DNA from: Nesterenkonia muleiensis
Lineage (GTDB): Bacteria > Actinomycetota > Actinomycetes > Actinomycetales > Micrococcaceae
Assembly (NCBI RefSeq): GCF_003600155.1
Contig: NZ_QWLD01000056.1
Location: 1-64,000, forward strand
DNA length: 64,000 nt
Reading direction: 5' to 3'
Numbering within the stretch: the first letter of the stretch is position 1; every line of letters starts with the position of its first letter. The position numbers and the translations under genes are program-made. Of the stretch, positions 41,970 to 50,670 are shown piece after piece. The notes under the pieces are model-generated. The model ran no database searches and was not told the origin of the DNA. It saw nothing but the letters and a program-made list of their open reading frames with translations.

Positions 41970-43124
41970 ATGCCTGTCATCTCACCTGCACTGCTGGCGG
42001 ACGCAGAGTCGCGCCTGGACCAGATCATCGCCGATATCCAGACCCTCGTCGAGGTCGAAACGCCGTCGGAGGACAAAGACGCCGTGGCCGAAGGCGCCGC
42101 CGTCGTCGCAGATCTGATCGCCGAACGTCTGGGCCTTGAGGCGGAGCCGGTCGTCATCGACGACGTCACCCACCTCCGGCTGCGGGTCGGTGCGGACAAG
42201 CCCAAGGTGGTCCTCATCACCCACCAGGACACGGTGTGGCCCGTGGGCACCCTGGCGCGCAAACCCTTCAGCAACGACGGCCATGCCCTGCGCGGTCCCG
42301 GAGTGTTCGACATGCTCACCGGCCTGGCGATGTCCATCCATGCTGCCAAGCTGCTGCAGGAAGCCGGACATACCCTCTACGGCCTGTGCATCCTGGTCAG
42401 CGGCGACGAGGAGCTCGGTTCCATCACCTCCAAGAATCTGCTGCTGGAGGAATCGGAGGAGGCCCGCGCCGTCTTCGTCATGGAGGGCGCGCTGGACACC
42501 TCGTACAAGGTGGCGCGCAAAGGCACCTCCAACTACACCGTGGCTGTCCACGGCGTTGCCTCTCATGCCGGGCTCGACCCGGAGAAGGGCATCAACGCCG
42601 GCATCGCGCTGGGACTGCTGCTCCCGGAGATCGCTGCCCTGGGCGACCCCGCGCTGGGCACCACAGTCACCCCCACCGTGATGAAGGCCGGTACGACGAC
42701 GAATACCGTGCCCGACTACGCCGAAGTGGTCATTGATGCCCGTGCCACCACTGTCGCCGAGCAGGAGCGCGTCGACGACGAGATCCGTGCGCTGACCTCC
42801 CCGGTGACCGGGGCACGTGTGGAGGTCACCGGCGGGGTCAACCGCCCGCCGATGGAACGCGGCGCCGCCGAAGAGCTGTTCACCCGGGCGCAGAAGGTCG
42901 CAGCAGCCCTCGGCACAGAGGACGTCACCGGCGAAGAGGTCGGAGGCGCCTCCGACGGAAACTTCACCGCCGCAGCCGGCATCCCCACCCTGGACGGCAT
43001 GGGCGCCTGCGGTGCCGGCGCCCATGCCGAGCACGAACACGCCTTGGTGGATTACATCGCCCCGCGCACAGCGCTGCTGGCCGGACTCATCGCAGCCCAC
43101 CTGGACCCGCCCGCGGCTGGATGA
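41970..43124 (+). CDS. M20-family metallopeptidase (glutamate carboxypeptidase-like)
   Basis: This encodes 384 aa of the di-zinc M20 family, with ligands in VLITHQDTVWP (His and nearby Asp), RGPGVFDM (bridging Asp), VSGDEELGS (catalytic and ligand Glu) and the C-terminal GACGAGAHAEHEHALVD (last His). A dimerisation domain lies in the middle. The best-known close group is carboxypeptidase G2, cleaving C-terminal glutamate, but M20 substrates vary widely. Its stop overlaps the next gene by 4 nt, so the two are probably expressed together. Confidence 0.9.
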   Translation: MPVISPALLADAESRLDQIIADIQTLVEVETPSEDKDAVAEGAAVVADLIAERLGLEAEPVVIDDVTHLRLRVGADKPKVVLITHQDTVWPVGTLARKPFSNDGHALRGPGVFDMLTGLAMSIHAAKLLQEAGHTLYGLCILVSGDEELGSITSKNLLLEESEEARAVFVMEGALDTSYKVARKGTSNYTVAVHGVASHAGLDPEKGINAGIALGLLLPEIAALGDPALGTTVTPTVMKAGTTTNTVPDYAEVVIDARATTVAEQERVDDEIRALTSPVTGARVEVTGGVNRPPMERGAAEELFTRAQKVAAALGTEDVTGEEVGGASDGNFTAAAGIPTLDGMGACGAGAHAEHEHALVDYIAPRTALLAGLIAAHLDPPAAG

Positions 43125-43990
43125 GCCCCGAAGGCACTGTCACGGTGAGATGGGCACAGCATGCCGCCGGACAGGCCCAGGAGTCTGCCGGCGTCGTTGT
43201 GCGTGATCTGCACTCCGCAGAGCAGATGCAGACCGCCGCACAGGTTCTCGGAGAGATCTGGGCGCCGGGAGGCCGCGGTGAGACTCCCCTGGAGGCGGGG
43301 CTGCTGGTCGCCCTGGAGCATGCGGGCAACTATGTGGCTGGTGCCTATTCGGCAGACCGGCTGATCGGAGTCACGGTCGGGTTCTTCGGCGCCCCGGATC
43401 CGGTGAGTGGGCGCTCGCAGATGATGCATTCGCATATCGCCGGGGTACTGCCCACCCAGGTGCGCGGCGGGGTCGGTGCGGCGATGAAGCTGCACCAGCG
43501 CGCCTGGTGCTTAGAGCGCGGAATCACCACCATGGAGTGGACCTTCGACCCGCTGATCGCCCGGAACGCCCGGTTCAACCTGCATAAGCTCGGCGCCAGA
43601 CTCACCGCGTACCTGCCGAACTTCTACGGCGAGATGCGCGATGCCGTCAACGCCGGCCAGGGCAGCGACCGCGCTCTCATCTGCTGGGATCTGGAGGCTG
43701 AGGTTCAGGCCAGCGAGCCGGTGCCCCACCTGACGCTGCTGGAACCGGATGACGACGGCACCCCACGCACCTCAGTGCACGGAGAGGAGACCGTCGTCGC
43801 AGCGGCTGGGACAGAGGTCGCCGGGCTCAGAATTCCGGTGGACATCAACCAGATGCGAACCCAGCGGCCGGAGGTCTCGGCTCAGTGGAGGGTTGCCCTG
43901 CGCCAGACCATGCATCCGCTGCTGACCGCAGGCTGGTCCGTGAGAGGCATTGGTTCCGAAGGCACCTACCTGCTGACCAACTCAGCGTGA
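43121..43990 (+). CDS. COG3375-like GNAT superfamily protein
   Basis: This encodes 289 aa. The first ~190 residues look like the predicted acetyltransferase family COG3375: LIGVTVGFFGAPD, MMHSHIAGVLPTQVRGGVGAAMKLHQRAWCLERGITTMEWTFDPLIARNARFNLHKLGA. The rest continues as IPVDINQMRTQRPEVSAQWRVALR. It is co-translated with the M20 peptidase upstream. Function is unknown; homologues often sit near amino-acid or menaquinone-type genes. Confidence 0.8.
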   Translation: MSPEGTVTVRWAQHAAGQAQESAGVVVRDLHSAEQMQTAAQVLGEIWAPGGRGETPLEAGLLVALEHAGNYVAGAYSADRLIGVTVGFFGAPDPVSGRSQMMHSHIAGVLPTQVRGGVGAAMKLHQRAWCLERGITTMEWTFDPLIARNARFNLHKLGARLTAYLPNFYGEMRDAVNAGQGSDRALICWDLEAEVQASEPVPHLTLLEPDDDGTPRTSVHGEETVVAAAGTEVAGLRIPVDINQMRTQRPEVSAQWRVALRQTMHPLLTAGWSVRGIGSEGTYLLTNSA

Positions 43991-44062
43991 CATGATCTCA
44001 GCAAGATGTTTTTCGGAGGACTAAGCTGACTGTGATGACCATCACCAAGGGAGAACAGTCAT

Positions 44063-45193
44063 ATGCCAGAGGTCAAGTCGTTTCTGCTAGAGATGCCCGT
44101 TCAGGGAGAAGGAGCTGCGTCGCTGCGCCCTGACACCGTCACTGTGGCTGCTCCGCGGGCTGAGGAGGTGCTGGTCGAGGTTGCTGCCTGCGGGGTGTGC
44201 CATACCGATCTGCACGTCATCAAGGACGAGGTGGCATTCCCCAAACCCGCGGTGCTGGGCCATGAGGTCTCCGGGGTGGTGCGTGAGGTGGGCGAAGGGG
44301 TCAGCCATGTCAAGCCCGGCGATCGGGTGGCCTGCAGCTTCATCATGCCCTGCGGGCGCTGCCGGCACTGTGAGAAGGGCCTGGAGGACATCTGCGAAAC
44401 CTTCTTCCACCACAACCGGCTGGCCGGACAGCTCTACGACGGCACCACCCGGCTGACCCGAGACGGTGAAGACATCGCGATGTATTCCATGGCTGGCCAC
44501 GCCACACACTGCGTGGTGCCTTCGCGGGCGGTGTTCCCCTTGCCGGATGAGGTGCCGTTGCCCGAGGCCGCGGTGCTGGGCTGCAGCCTATTCACCGGCT
44601 ACGGTGCGGTGAACACGGTCGCTGATGTCCAGCCTGGAGAGTCGGTGGCGGTGATTGCTGCCGGCGGTGTAGGGCTGAGCATCATCCACCTGGCTCGTGC
44701 TGCCGGTGCTGAGCGGGTGATCGCGGTGGACATCGATGACGACAAACTTGCTTTGGCCCGTGAACTCGGCGCGACCGATGTCATCAACTCGGCTAAGACT
44801 GATCCGGTCGATGGCGTCAAGGGCTTGCTCGGGCGCGGGGTCGACGTCGCCTTCGAAGCGCTCGGTTCGGTACCCACGGTCAAGCTCGCCGTCGATATGC
44901 TCGACGACGGCGGCCGGGCGGTGTTGGCCGGTATTGCCCCGGCCGGTCACACCATGGATGTGGATATCACCAAGGTGGTGCGCCGGAAGCTGCGGATCTA
45001 TGGGTCCTTCGGGGCGGCGGCCTCCACCGCGATGCCTGAGGTGATCAAACTGGCGGCCGAAGGGAAGATCGACTTGGCGACGCTGATCACCCACCGGTTC
45101 GCCTTTGAGCAGACCGCTGAGGCCTACCAGCTGCTCAACGAACGCAAAATCCTGGGCCGCGGCCTGATCCAGACCAACCCTGCGCTGGCCTGA
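44063..45193 (+). CDS. Zinc-dependent alcohol dehydrogenase
   Basis: This encodes 376 aa, MDR family. Catalytic zinc ligands are in AACGVCHTDLH and LGHEVSG; the structural zinc is in CGRCRHCEKGLEDIC (four Cys). The NAD fold is marked by AVIAAGGVGLSIIHLARAAGAERVIAVDID. Length and motifs fit class III-like or NDMA-type alcohol dehydrogenases. AAGGGAGA precedes the start. It lies next to the aromatic cluster and could oxidise an aromatic or aliphatic alcohol. Confidence 0.88.
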   Translation: MPEVKSFLLEMPVQGEGAASLRPDTVTVAAPRAEEVLVEVAACGVCHTDLHVIKDEVAFPKPAVLGHEVSGVVREVGEGVSHVKPGDRVACSFIMPCGRCRHCEKGLEDICETFFHHNRLAGQLYDGTTRLTRDGEDIAMYSMAGHATHCVVPSRAVFPLPDEVPLPEAAVLGCSLFTGYGAVNTVADVQPGESVAVIAAGGVGLSIIHLARAAGAERVIAVDIDDDKLALARELGATDVINSAKTDPVDGVKGLLGRGVDVAFEALGSVPTVKLAVDMLDDGGRAVLAGIAPAGHTMDVDITKVVRRKLRIYGSFGAAASTAMPEVIKLAAEGKIDLATLITHRFAFEQTAEAYQLLNERKILGRGLIQTNPALA

Positions 45194-45448
45194 TACTCAG
45201 CTTCAGTGGTCGATGAAGGTGGTTTCGTAGTAACAGAAGCCTGCCCGGAAGACGTATCACAGGGGTCGATGACTGTGCCGGTGCCATCCATGGCGGTGCG
45301 CTGAACGGTGACCCGCGGTTGAAGCCCGGTAGCTTGACCTCCCCGCTGCTTGAAGCGCCGGACCACGTGGCAGCCCTCTTGCCACGGTGAAGCTGAGAAT
45401 CACGACTGTGGCGGGGGACGTCGAGACAAGCCCATAGAATCGGGCGGT
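45194..45448. other. Gap between alcohol dehydrogenase and IclR gene
   Basis: About 255 bases. The minus strand has a coding-like stretch (ATGLQPRVTVQRTAMDGTGTV) that continues in a shifted frame as FRAGFCYYETTFIDH before a stop, which suggests a decayed gene end that I cannot assign. The promoter of the IclR gene should lie in the right part. Confidence 0.3.
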
Positions 45449-46273
45449 ATGACGAAGGATGAGAAGTCTGGAGCGTTGGGACGCAATGAGTATGTGCGCT
45501 CTTTGGCGACGGGGTTAGACGTGCTTGAGACCTTCACACCCGCGGAGCCGCGCCAGACTCTGGCTGAGGTGGCCCGCAAGGCAGGCGTCAGCCGGGCGAC
45601 AGCCCGCCGTATGCTGCTCACTCTGGTGGAGCGAGGGTATGCCTACTTCGACGGGCGGGTCTTTGAACTTACCCCTCGGGTACTTGGACTGGGGCACGGC
45701 TACTGGTCCGGCCGCAGCTGGCATGAGCTGCTCCAGCCCTCCCTGCGTGACCTCTCCTCACGGCTCAATGAGTCATGTTCTGCCGGTGTTCTGACAAGCG
45801 ACGACGTCATGTACGTCAGTCGAGTCCACACCCACCGGATCATGCGTATCGACCTAGGGCTGGGCACCCGATTGCCGGCTTTTGCCACTTCAATGGGGCG
45901 GGTGCTGCTGGCCAACCTCTCCGAGGATGAGCTTCTTGCTCGGTTGAAGCAGATGGAACGCCCGGCCTTTACCTCTCACACCGTGACCCAGCCGGAAGAG
46001 CTGGCGTGTGCTGTGCGCGCAGTGAAAGATGAGGACGTTGCTCTTGTTGACCAGGAACTTGAGCTGGGGCTCCGCTCGGCGGCGGTGCCAGTTCGGGATG
46101 CGCATGGGCGCACGGTGCTGGCGATCAACACGTCGATGTCCGCCGGCACTGAATCCGTACAGGACACCAGGCAGCGGGTCTTCCCGGCGCTGAAAGAGTG
46201 CGCTGGTCACGTGGAGACGATGATTCGTTCCCTCGGCAAGGACCTCGAAAGTCTGACCGCATCGGGGCGCTGA
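45449..46273 (+). CDS. IclR-family regulator (PcaR/PobR group)
   Basis: This encodes 274 aa. RNEYVRSLATGLDVLETFTPAEPRQTLAEVARKAGVSRATARRMLLTLVERGY is the N-terminal winged helix; the C-terminal ligand domain has SCSAGVLTSDDVMYVSRVHTHRIMRIDLGLGTRLPAFATSMGRVLLA and LRSAAVPVRDAHGRTVLAINTS. The RxEYVRSLxxGLxVLexF start is typical of PcaR/PobR-type regulators of protocatechuate and 3-oxoadipate genes, fitting its position before pcaF-I-J. The start at 45449 is chosen from homology. Confidence 0.88.
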   Translation: MTKDEKSGALGRNEYVRSLATGLDVLETFTPAEPRQTLAEVARKAGVSRATARRMLLTLVERGYAYFDGRVFELTPRVLGLGHGYWSGRSWHELLQPSLRDLSSRLNESCSAGVLTSDDVMYVSRVHTHRIMRIDLGLGTRLPAFATSMGRVLLANLSEDELLARLKQMERPAFTSHTVTQPEELACAVRAVKDEDVALVDQELELGLRSAAVPVRDAHGRTVLAINTSMSAGTESVQDTRQRVFPALKECAGHVETMIRSLGKDLESLTASGR

Positions 46274-46317
46274 CCCCCTTTTCAACATGCTGATCGGCGG
46301 TCTAAACTTTCCTTAGA

Positions 46318-46345
46318 TTCGCGTACGAAAGTTTGCATAGCGAAC
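46318..46345. promoter_or_regulatory. Tandem IclR-type operator
   Basis: TTCG-CGTA-CGAA (46318-46329) is followed at once by GTTTGC-ATA-GCGAAC (46331-46345, arms match 5 of 6). Both resemble the GTTCGC...GCGAAC type of palindrome bound by IclR-family regulators, and they sit between the IclR gene and pcaF. Confidence 0.5.
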
Positions 46346-46395
46346 ACATGATGAGGATTCGGTGTGCAATGAAGCCTGCCGAGGAGGAGCAAATA

Positions 46396-47604
46396 ATGCA
46401 CGAGGCATACGTCTACGGCGGACTGAGGACCCCGTTCGGCAAAGTCGGCGGGGCTCTTGCGGGTCAGCGGCCCGATGACCTGGCAGCGCTAGTCATGTCG
46501 AGTCTGGTGGACAGAGCCCCGGGTCTGGAGATGTCTGAGGCCGGAGAGGCCGTCGGTGAGGTGATCTTCGGCAATGCTAATGGTGCTGGTGAGGAGAATC
46601 GCAACGTCGCGAGGATGTCCTGGCTGCTCGCTGAGGGGCCGGTGACCGTGCCGGCAACAACGGTCAACCGGCTCTGCGGCTCCTCCCTGGATGCCGCAAT
46701 CACCGGGGCCAGACAGGTGGTGCTGGCTGAAACCGACCTGGTGCTGGTCGGAGGAGTGGAGTCCATGTCCCGTGCCCCGTGGGTGCTGCCCAAGACCGAC
46801 CGCCCCTACCCATTGAAGAACATGGAGCTGGTCAACAGCTCTCTGGGTTGGCGACTGATCAACGACCGCATGCCCAAGGAGTGGACAGTCTCCCTGGGGG
46901 AGGCCACTGAGCAGCTGCGGGAAAAGCATGGGATCACCCGGGAACGGCAGGACGAGTTCGCCGCTGAATCGCACCAGCGCGCCGCTGAGGCATGGGAGCA
47001 AGGCCGGTACGACGATCTCGTCGTTTCAGTTCCCGAGGTTGAGCTCGCACCGGATGAGACCATCCGCCAAGGCACGACTACCGAGAAGCTTTCCGGGCTG
47101 AGAACTGTCTTCCGCCGGGGGAATGGAACCGTCACCGCCGGTAACGCCTCTCCCATGAACGACGGCGCCTCTGCGGCCTGGATCGGCTCGGAAAGGGCCG
47201 CAGCGATCCTCGGAGCAGCACCACAGGCGCGCATCGCCGGGTGGGCGGCTGCTGCCAACGAGCCCCAGTACTTCGGTGAGGCACCGGTGGAAGCCGCGAA
47301 CAGGGCGCTGGCCAAAGCCGGGATCACCTGGAAGGACATCGGGGCGGTGGAGCTCAATGAAGCGTTCGCCGCCCAGTCACTGGCCTGCTTGGACGCCTGG
47401 GGATTCGGTGCTGAGCACGATCCCGCCATCGTCAACGCCTGGGGAGGAGCTATCGCCATCGGCCATCCGTTAGGGGCTTCAGGTACGCGCATCCTGGCAA
47501 CCCTGGCCCGGCGGCTTCAGGAAACCGGCGCCCGCTGGGGCGTGGCCACGCTGTGCATCGGGGTAGGCCAGGGACTGGCCGTCGTGCTGGAAAACACCAA
47601 CTGA
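46396..47604 (+). CDS. pcaF: 3-oxoadipyl-CoA/acetyl-CoA thiolase
   Basis: This encodes 402 aa, thiolase II. Nucleophile Cys in TTVNRLCGSSLDAAI, His in NAWGGAIAIGHPLGASG, second Cys in LCIGVGQG, and VELNEAFAAQ are intact. The start at 46396 follows GAGGAGGAG. Position before the CoA-transferase subunits and maleylacetate reductase supports the beta-ketoadipyl-CoA role, giving succinyl-CoA and acetyl-CoA. Confidence 0.88.
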   Translation: MHEAYVYGGLRTPFGKVGGALAGQRPDDLAALVMSSLVDRAPGLEMSEAGEAVGEVIFGNANGAGEENRNVARMSWLLAEGPVTVPATTVNRLCGSSLDAAITGARQVVLAETDLVLVGGVESMSRAPWVLPKTDRPYPLKNMELVNSSLGWRLINDRMPKEWTVSLGEATEQLREKHGITRERQDEFAAESHQRAAEAWEQGRYDDLVVSVPEVELAPDETIRQGTTTEKLSGLRTVFRRGNGTVTAGNASPMNDGASAAWIGSERAAAILGAAPQARIAGWAAAANEPQYFGEAPVEAANRALAKAGITWKDIGAVELNEAFAAQSLACLDAWGFGAEHDPAIVNAWGGAIAIGHPLGASGTRILATLARRLQETGARWGVATLCIGVGQGLAVVLENTN

Positions 47605-47621
47605 GGAAAGGACCGGTCACC

Positions 47622-48335
47622 ATGCCTGCAATTGCTGAGAGCGCCGTTGAAGCAGTATCGGCTGTGAACGACGGCTCCACCGTGCTGATGGGCGGGTTCG
47701 GCAACGCCGGGCAGCCCATGGAGCTCATCGATGCGCTTCTAGAATCCGGGTCTACCGACCTCACAGTCGTCAACAACAACGCGGGACAGGGAGACGCCGG
47801 ACTGGCTCTACTGATCAAGGAACGCCGGGTGAAGAAGATCATCTGCTCATTCCCGCGGCAGTCCGACTCCTGGCACTTCGACACTGCATATCGGGCCGGT
47901 GAGATCGAACTGGAACTGGTTCCTCAAGGCAATCTTGCCGAACGTCTGCGTGCCGCCGGAGCCGGCATCGGGGCCTTCTACACGCCTACCGGGTACGGCA
48001 CTGCATTGGCAGAGGGAAAAGAGACCCGGCAGATCCACGGCCGCAACTATGTGCTTGAGTATCCCCTGCGCGGAGACGTCGCCCTGATCAAGGCACTGTA
48101 TGCAGATCACGAAGGAAACCTGGTCTACCGCAAGACCGCACGGAACTTCGGGCCCGTCATGGCTGCTGCCGCCGCCCAGACTGTGGTGCAGGTCGATCAG
48201 CTACTGCCCACCGGAGAGATCGATCCTGAAACGGTGATCACTCCCGGTTTGTACGTGGATACCATCACGGTGGTTCCCAGCGCCTCAGCAGCAGCCCGTG
48301 GAGAAGCACCAGCAGATGCAGCTCAGGCTGCCTGA
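47622..48335 (+). CDS. pcaI: 3-oxoadipate CoA-transferase subunit A
   Basis: This encodes 237 aa, CoA-transferase alpha subunit: VNDGSTVLMGGFGNAGQPMELIDALLESG, LTVVNNNAGQGDAGLALLIKERRVKKIICSFPRQSDS, and GIGAFYTPTGYGTALAEGKETR. GAGGAAAGG precedes ATG 47622; the gap to pcaF is 17 nt. With PcaJ it moves CoA from succinyl-CoA to 3-oxoadipate. Confidence 0.88.
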   Translation: MPAIAESAVEAVSAVNDGSTVLMGGFGNAGQPMELIDALLESGSTDLTVVNNNAGQGDAGLALLIKERRVKKIICSFPRQSDSWHFDTAYRAGEIELELVPQGNLAERLRAAGAGIGAFYTPTGYGTALAEGKETRQIHGRNYVLEYPLRGDVALIKALYADHEGNLVYRKTARNFGPVMAAAAAQTVVQVDQLLPTGEIDPETVITPGLYVDTITVVPSASAAARGEAPADAAQAA

Positions 48336-48353
48336 AAAGAAGGACACCACCAG

Positions 48354-49028
48354 ATGACAGAGATCACCAGTGCCCCCGCAGCCAGTGCCGAGCGGCTCTC
48401 CCGTCAAGACCTTGCCCGGATCGTGGCCCGGGACATCACCCCCGGCTCCTTCGTCAACCTAGGGATCGGCCAGCCCACCACCGTGGCCGACTATCTCACC
48501 CCGGAACAGCGCGTCACCCTGCACACTGAGAACGGCATGCTCGGCATGGGGCCCCAAGCCCATGGCGATCAGATAGACCAAGACCTCATCAACGCCGGCA
48601 AGGTGCCGGTCACAGAGCTGCCTGGGGCCAGCTACTTCCACCACGCCGACTCCTTCGCCATGATGCGCGGGGGCCACCTGGATGTCTGCGTTCTTGGTGC
48701 TTTTCAAGTCTCCGCCACCGGGGACCTGGCCAACTGGTCCACCGGTGCACCTGATGCCATCCCCGCCGTAGGCGGAGCCATGGACCTGGCCATCGGGGCG
48801 AAAGAAACCTGGGTGATGATGAGCCTCTTCACCAAAGACGGCACTCCCAAACTGGCCCCGGAACTGAGCTATCCTGTCACCGGATTGGGCTGCGTCACCC
48901 GCATCTACACAGACTGTGGGATCTTCCACATCACGGAGCACCACGGCACCCGCGGCCCACACCTGGTCGAGGCCCACGGCCTCAGCCGCGAGGAGATCCA
49001 GAACCGACTGGAGGTCGATCTGCTGTGA
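48354..49028 (+). CDS. pcaJ: 3-oxoadipate CoA-transferase subunit B
   Basis: This encodes 224 aa, beta subunit: FVNLGIGQPTTVADYL, LHTENGMLGMGP with the catalytic Glu, YFHHADSFAMMRGGHLDVCVLGAFQVSATGDLANW and GAMDLAIGAKETWVMM. The order and 18-nt spacing after pcaI are standard. It overlaps the maleylacetate reductase start by 4 nt. Confidence 0.9.
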   Translation: MTEITSAPAASAERLSRQDLARIVARDITPGSFVNLGIGQPTTVADYLTPEQRVTLHTENGMLGMGPQAHGDQIDQDLINAGKVPVTELPGASYFHHADSFAMMRGGHLDVCVLGAFQVSATGDLANWSTGAPDAIPAVGGAMDLAIGAKETWVMMSLFTKDGTPKLAPELSYPVTGLGCVTRIYTDCGIFHITEHHGTRGPHLVEAHGLSREEIQNRLEVDLL

Positions 49029-50116
49029 CCATGAGATTCACCCACCAGACCCTGGGACAGCGCGTGCTGTTCGGAGCAGGCAACACCGTGTCAGACCTCG
49101 TTGCCGAATCAGAGCGCATCAGCGCAGGCGACGGCGCTGCCTCACGGATCATGCTGATCGTCTCCGACAGCGTCTCCACCATCGCCGATGCCATCGAGGA
49201 CAAGCTTCCTGTGGCTCACCGGCATCGCGGGGCCCGACGCCATGTCCCGGTAGAGGACGCCCACACCGCGCGGCACGAGGCCGAACAGGCAGACATCGAT
49301 CTGATCCTCTGCCTCGGAGGAGGATCCGCCGTCGGGCTGGCCAAAGCCGTAGCCCTGACAGCACACCTGCCCATCATCGCCGTCCCCACCACATACGCTG
49401 GCTCTGAAGCCACCAATGTCTGGGGCATGACGGAGAACGGCCGCAAGACCACCGGGGTCGACGATGCGGTGCTCCCCGCAAGTGTCATCTATGACGCCGA
49501 TCTGGTCCGTGACCTGCCAGCAGAGCTCACCGTGGCCTCTGGCATCAATGCCCTGGCGCACTCCATCGACAGCATGTGGGCGCCCCGCGCCAACCCCATC
49601 AACCAAGCCTGGGCCACCGAGGCCATGCGAGCGTTGGCCGAAGGGCTCCCCCAGGTGGCACATCACCCCGCTGAGAGTCGAGAAGGCCGTCAGCAGATGC
49701 AGTACGGCGCCTACCTCTCAGCTGTTGCCTTCGCCTCCGCAGGGTCCGCCCTGCACCACAAAATCTGCCACGTCCTCGGGGGAGCCTTCGATCTGCCCCA
49801 CGCGCAGACCCACTCAGTGGTGCTCCCCTATGTTCTCGCCTTCAACGCTCCTGCCACCCCTGAGGCGGCTGTGCGCATCGCGGCGGCTCTGGGGGCAGAG
49901 CACCCGGTCGAAGGGCTGCAGACCCTTCGCCAGCGAATCGACGCCCCGCAGGCGCTGCGTGACCACGGGCTGAAGGAAGAGCACTTGGAGGAGGCCGCGC
50001 AGCTCGTGCTCGGCGCAACGCCGGAGACTAACCCCAGGCATGTCACCTCACGTGATGCTGAAAGGCTGGTGTACGCCATGTGGGCAGGGGAGGATCCTGG
50101 GCAGCTGACGCGGTGA
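49025..50116 (+). CDS. Maleylacetate reductase
   Basis: This encodes 363 aa of the iron-type alcohol dehydrogenase fold, reducing maleylacetate to 3-oxoadipate with NAD(P)H. LGQRVLFGAGNTVSDL, LCLGGGSAVGLAKAVAL, IIAVPTTYAGSEATNVWGMT, NALAHSIDSMWAP, ALHHKICHVLGGAFDLPHAQTHSVVLPYVLAFN are the characteristic blocks. Maleylacetate is made in the hydroxyquinol, chlorocatechol and resorcinol routes, so this gene marks the type of pathway. GTG start coupled to pcaJ. Confidence 0.9.
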   Translation: MTMRFTHQTLGQRVLFGAGNTVSDLVAESERISAGDGAASRIMLIVSDSVSTIADAIEDKLPVAHRHRGARRHVPVEDAHTARHEAEQADIDLILCLGGGSAVGLAKAVALTAHLPIIAVPTTYAGSEATNVWGMTENGRKTTGVDDAVLPASVIYDADLVRDLPAELTVASGINALAHSIDSMWAPRANPINQAWATEAMRALAEGLPQVAHHPAESREGRQQMQYGAYLSAVAFASAGSALHHKICHVLGGAFDLPHAQTHSVVLPYVLAFNAPATPEAAVRIAAALGAEHPVEGLQTLRQRIDAPQALRDHGLKEEHLEEAAQLVLGATPETNPRHVTSRDAERLVYAMWAGEDPGQLTR

Positions 50117-50139
50117 GGCGGCGGCGTCGTGCTCAATAA

Positions 50140-50346
50140 AAGCTCAGCGGCCAGGAAGACACCTTCGAGAGCATCCGGGAGGGCTATTTCACTGCCAGCC
50201 TTCTCCAGTCGCCAGGGGACTACGGCCGCCTGACGCTGGAGACAGTGGTCGATGTGATCAATGGCGAAGAGGTGGACAACCACATCCAGATTCCGCTCAC
50301 CGTGGTGACTGAGGACAACGTCGATGACGAGGAGCCTGCCTTCTGA
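50140..50346 (+). pseudogene. C-terminal remnant of a sugar-type ABC substrate-binding protein
   Basis: After an in-frame stop at 50137-50139, an open stretch with no start codon reads GYFTASLLQSPGDYGRLTLET followed by VVDVINGEEVDNHIQIPLTVVT and EDNVDD, ending at TGA 50344-50346. This is the typical C terminus of RbsB/Peripla_BP_4-like proteins (dimer of lobes, final LVTKDNVD motif). The rest of the gene and its transporter partners are absent, so it is the tail of a deleted gene. Confidence 0.7.
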
Positions 50347-50518
50347 CTGAGCTGGTTTGCCGAGCCCTGTTCCAAGCGTGCTCGCTGGTGTTAAAGAGCT
50401 CCGCCGGCACCCTGCGGCGCGTCAAGGACGCCACCAGGCCCCTCGTTTCAGGTCCTATCAGTGCAGACCGGCAGGAGGCTGCTGAGCCTCTGTCGCATAC
50501 CGTCTGCAGGGGTGATGA

Positions 50519-50537
50519 CCCAGCCTTGTTGGCTGGG
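50519..50537. terminator. Hairpin in the long gap
   Basis: CCCAGCC/GGCTGGG with a 5-nt loop, in the 554-base gap between the maleylacetate reductase and HpaB-type genes. Apart from this hairpin, the remnant at 50140-50346 and the palindrome at 50581-50609, I see nothing in that gap. Confidence 0.45.
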
Positions 50538-50580
50538 CAAAGGGCGCCTACCGAAAGCACCACTTTAGATCATCTCCTTA

Positions 50581-50609
50581 TATTGCATTATATGTATCTT
50601 AATGCAATA
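50581..50609. promoter_or_regulatory. Perfect 10-bp palindromic operator
   Basis: TATTGCATTA (50581-50590) and TAATGCAATA (50600-50609) are perfect inverted arms with a 9-nt AT-rich spacer, 62 nt upstream of the HpaB-type gene start. Length, spacing and AT content stand out strongly from the surrounding DNA. A GntR-, MarR- or TetR-type dimer could bind it; the cognate regulator is not identified. Confidence 0.7.
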
Positions 50610-50670
50610 CTTCTGTTGTTGCGTGGTGCCGAGACGCGCATCACACACTGACTGAGCAAGGAGATGAGAC

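Noticed and set aside
41982-43100. 372-aa minus-strand open frame opposite the M20 peptidase gene
   Set aside because: Composition is Gly/Arg/Asp-rich and domainless, while the plus-strand frame has all M20 metal ligands.
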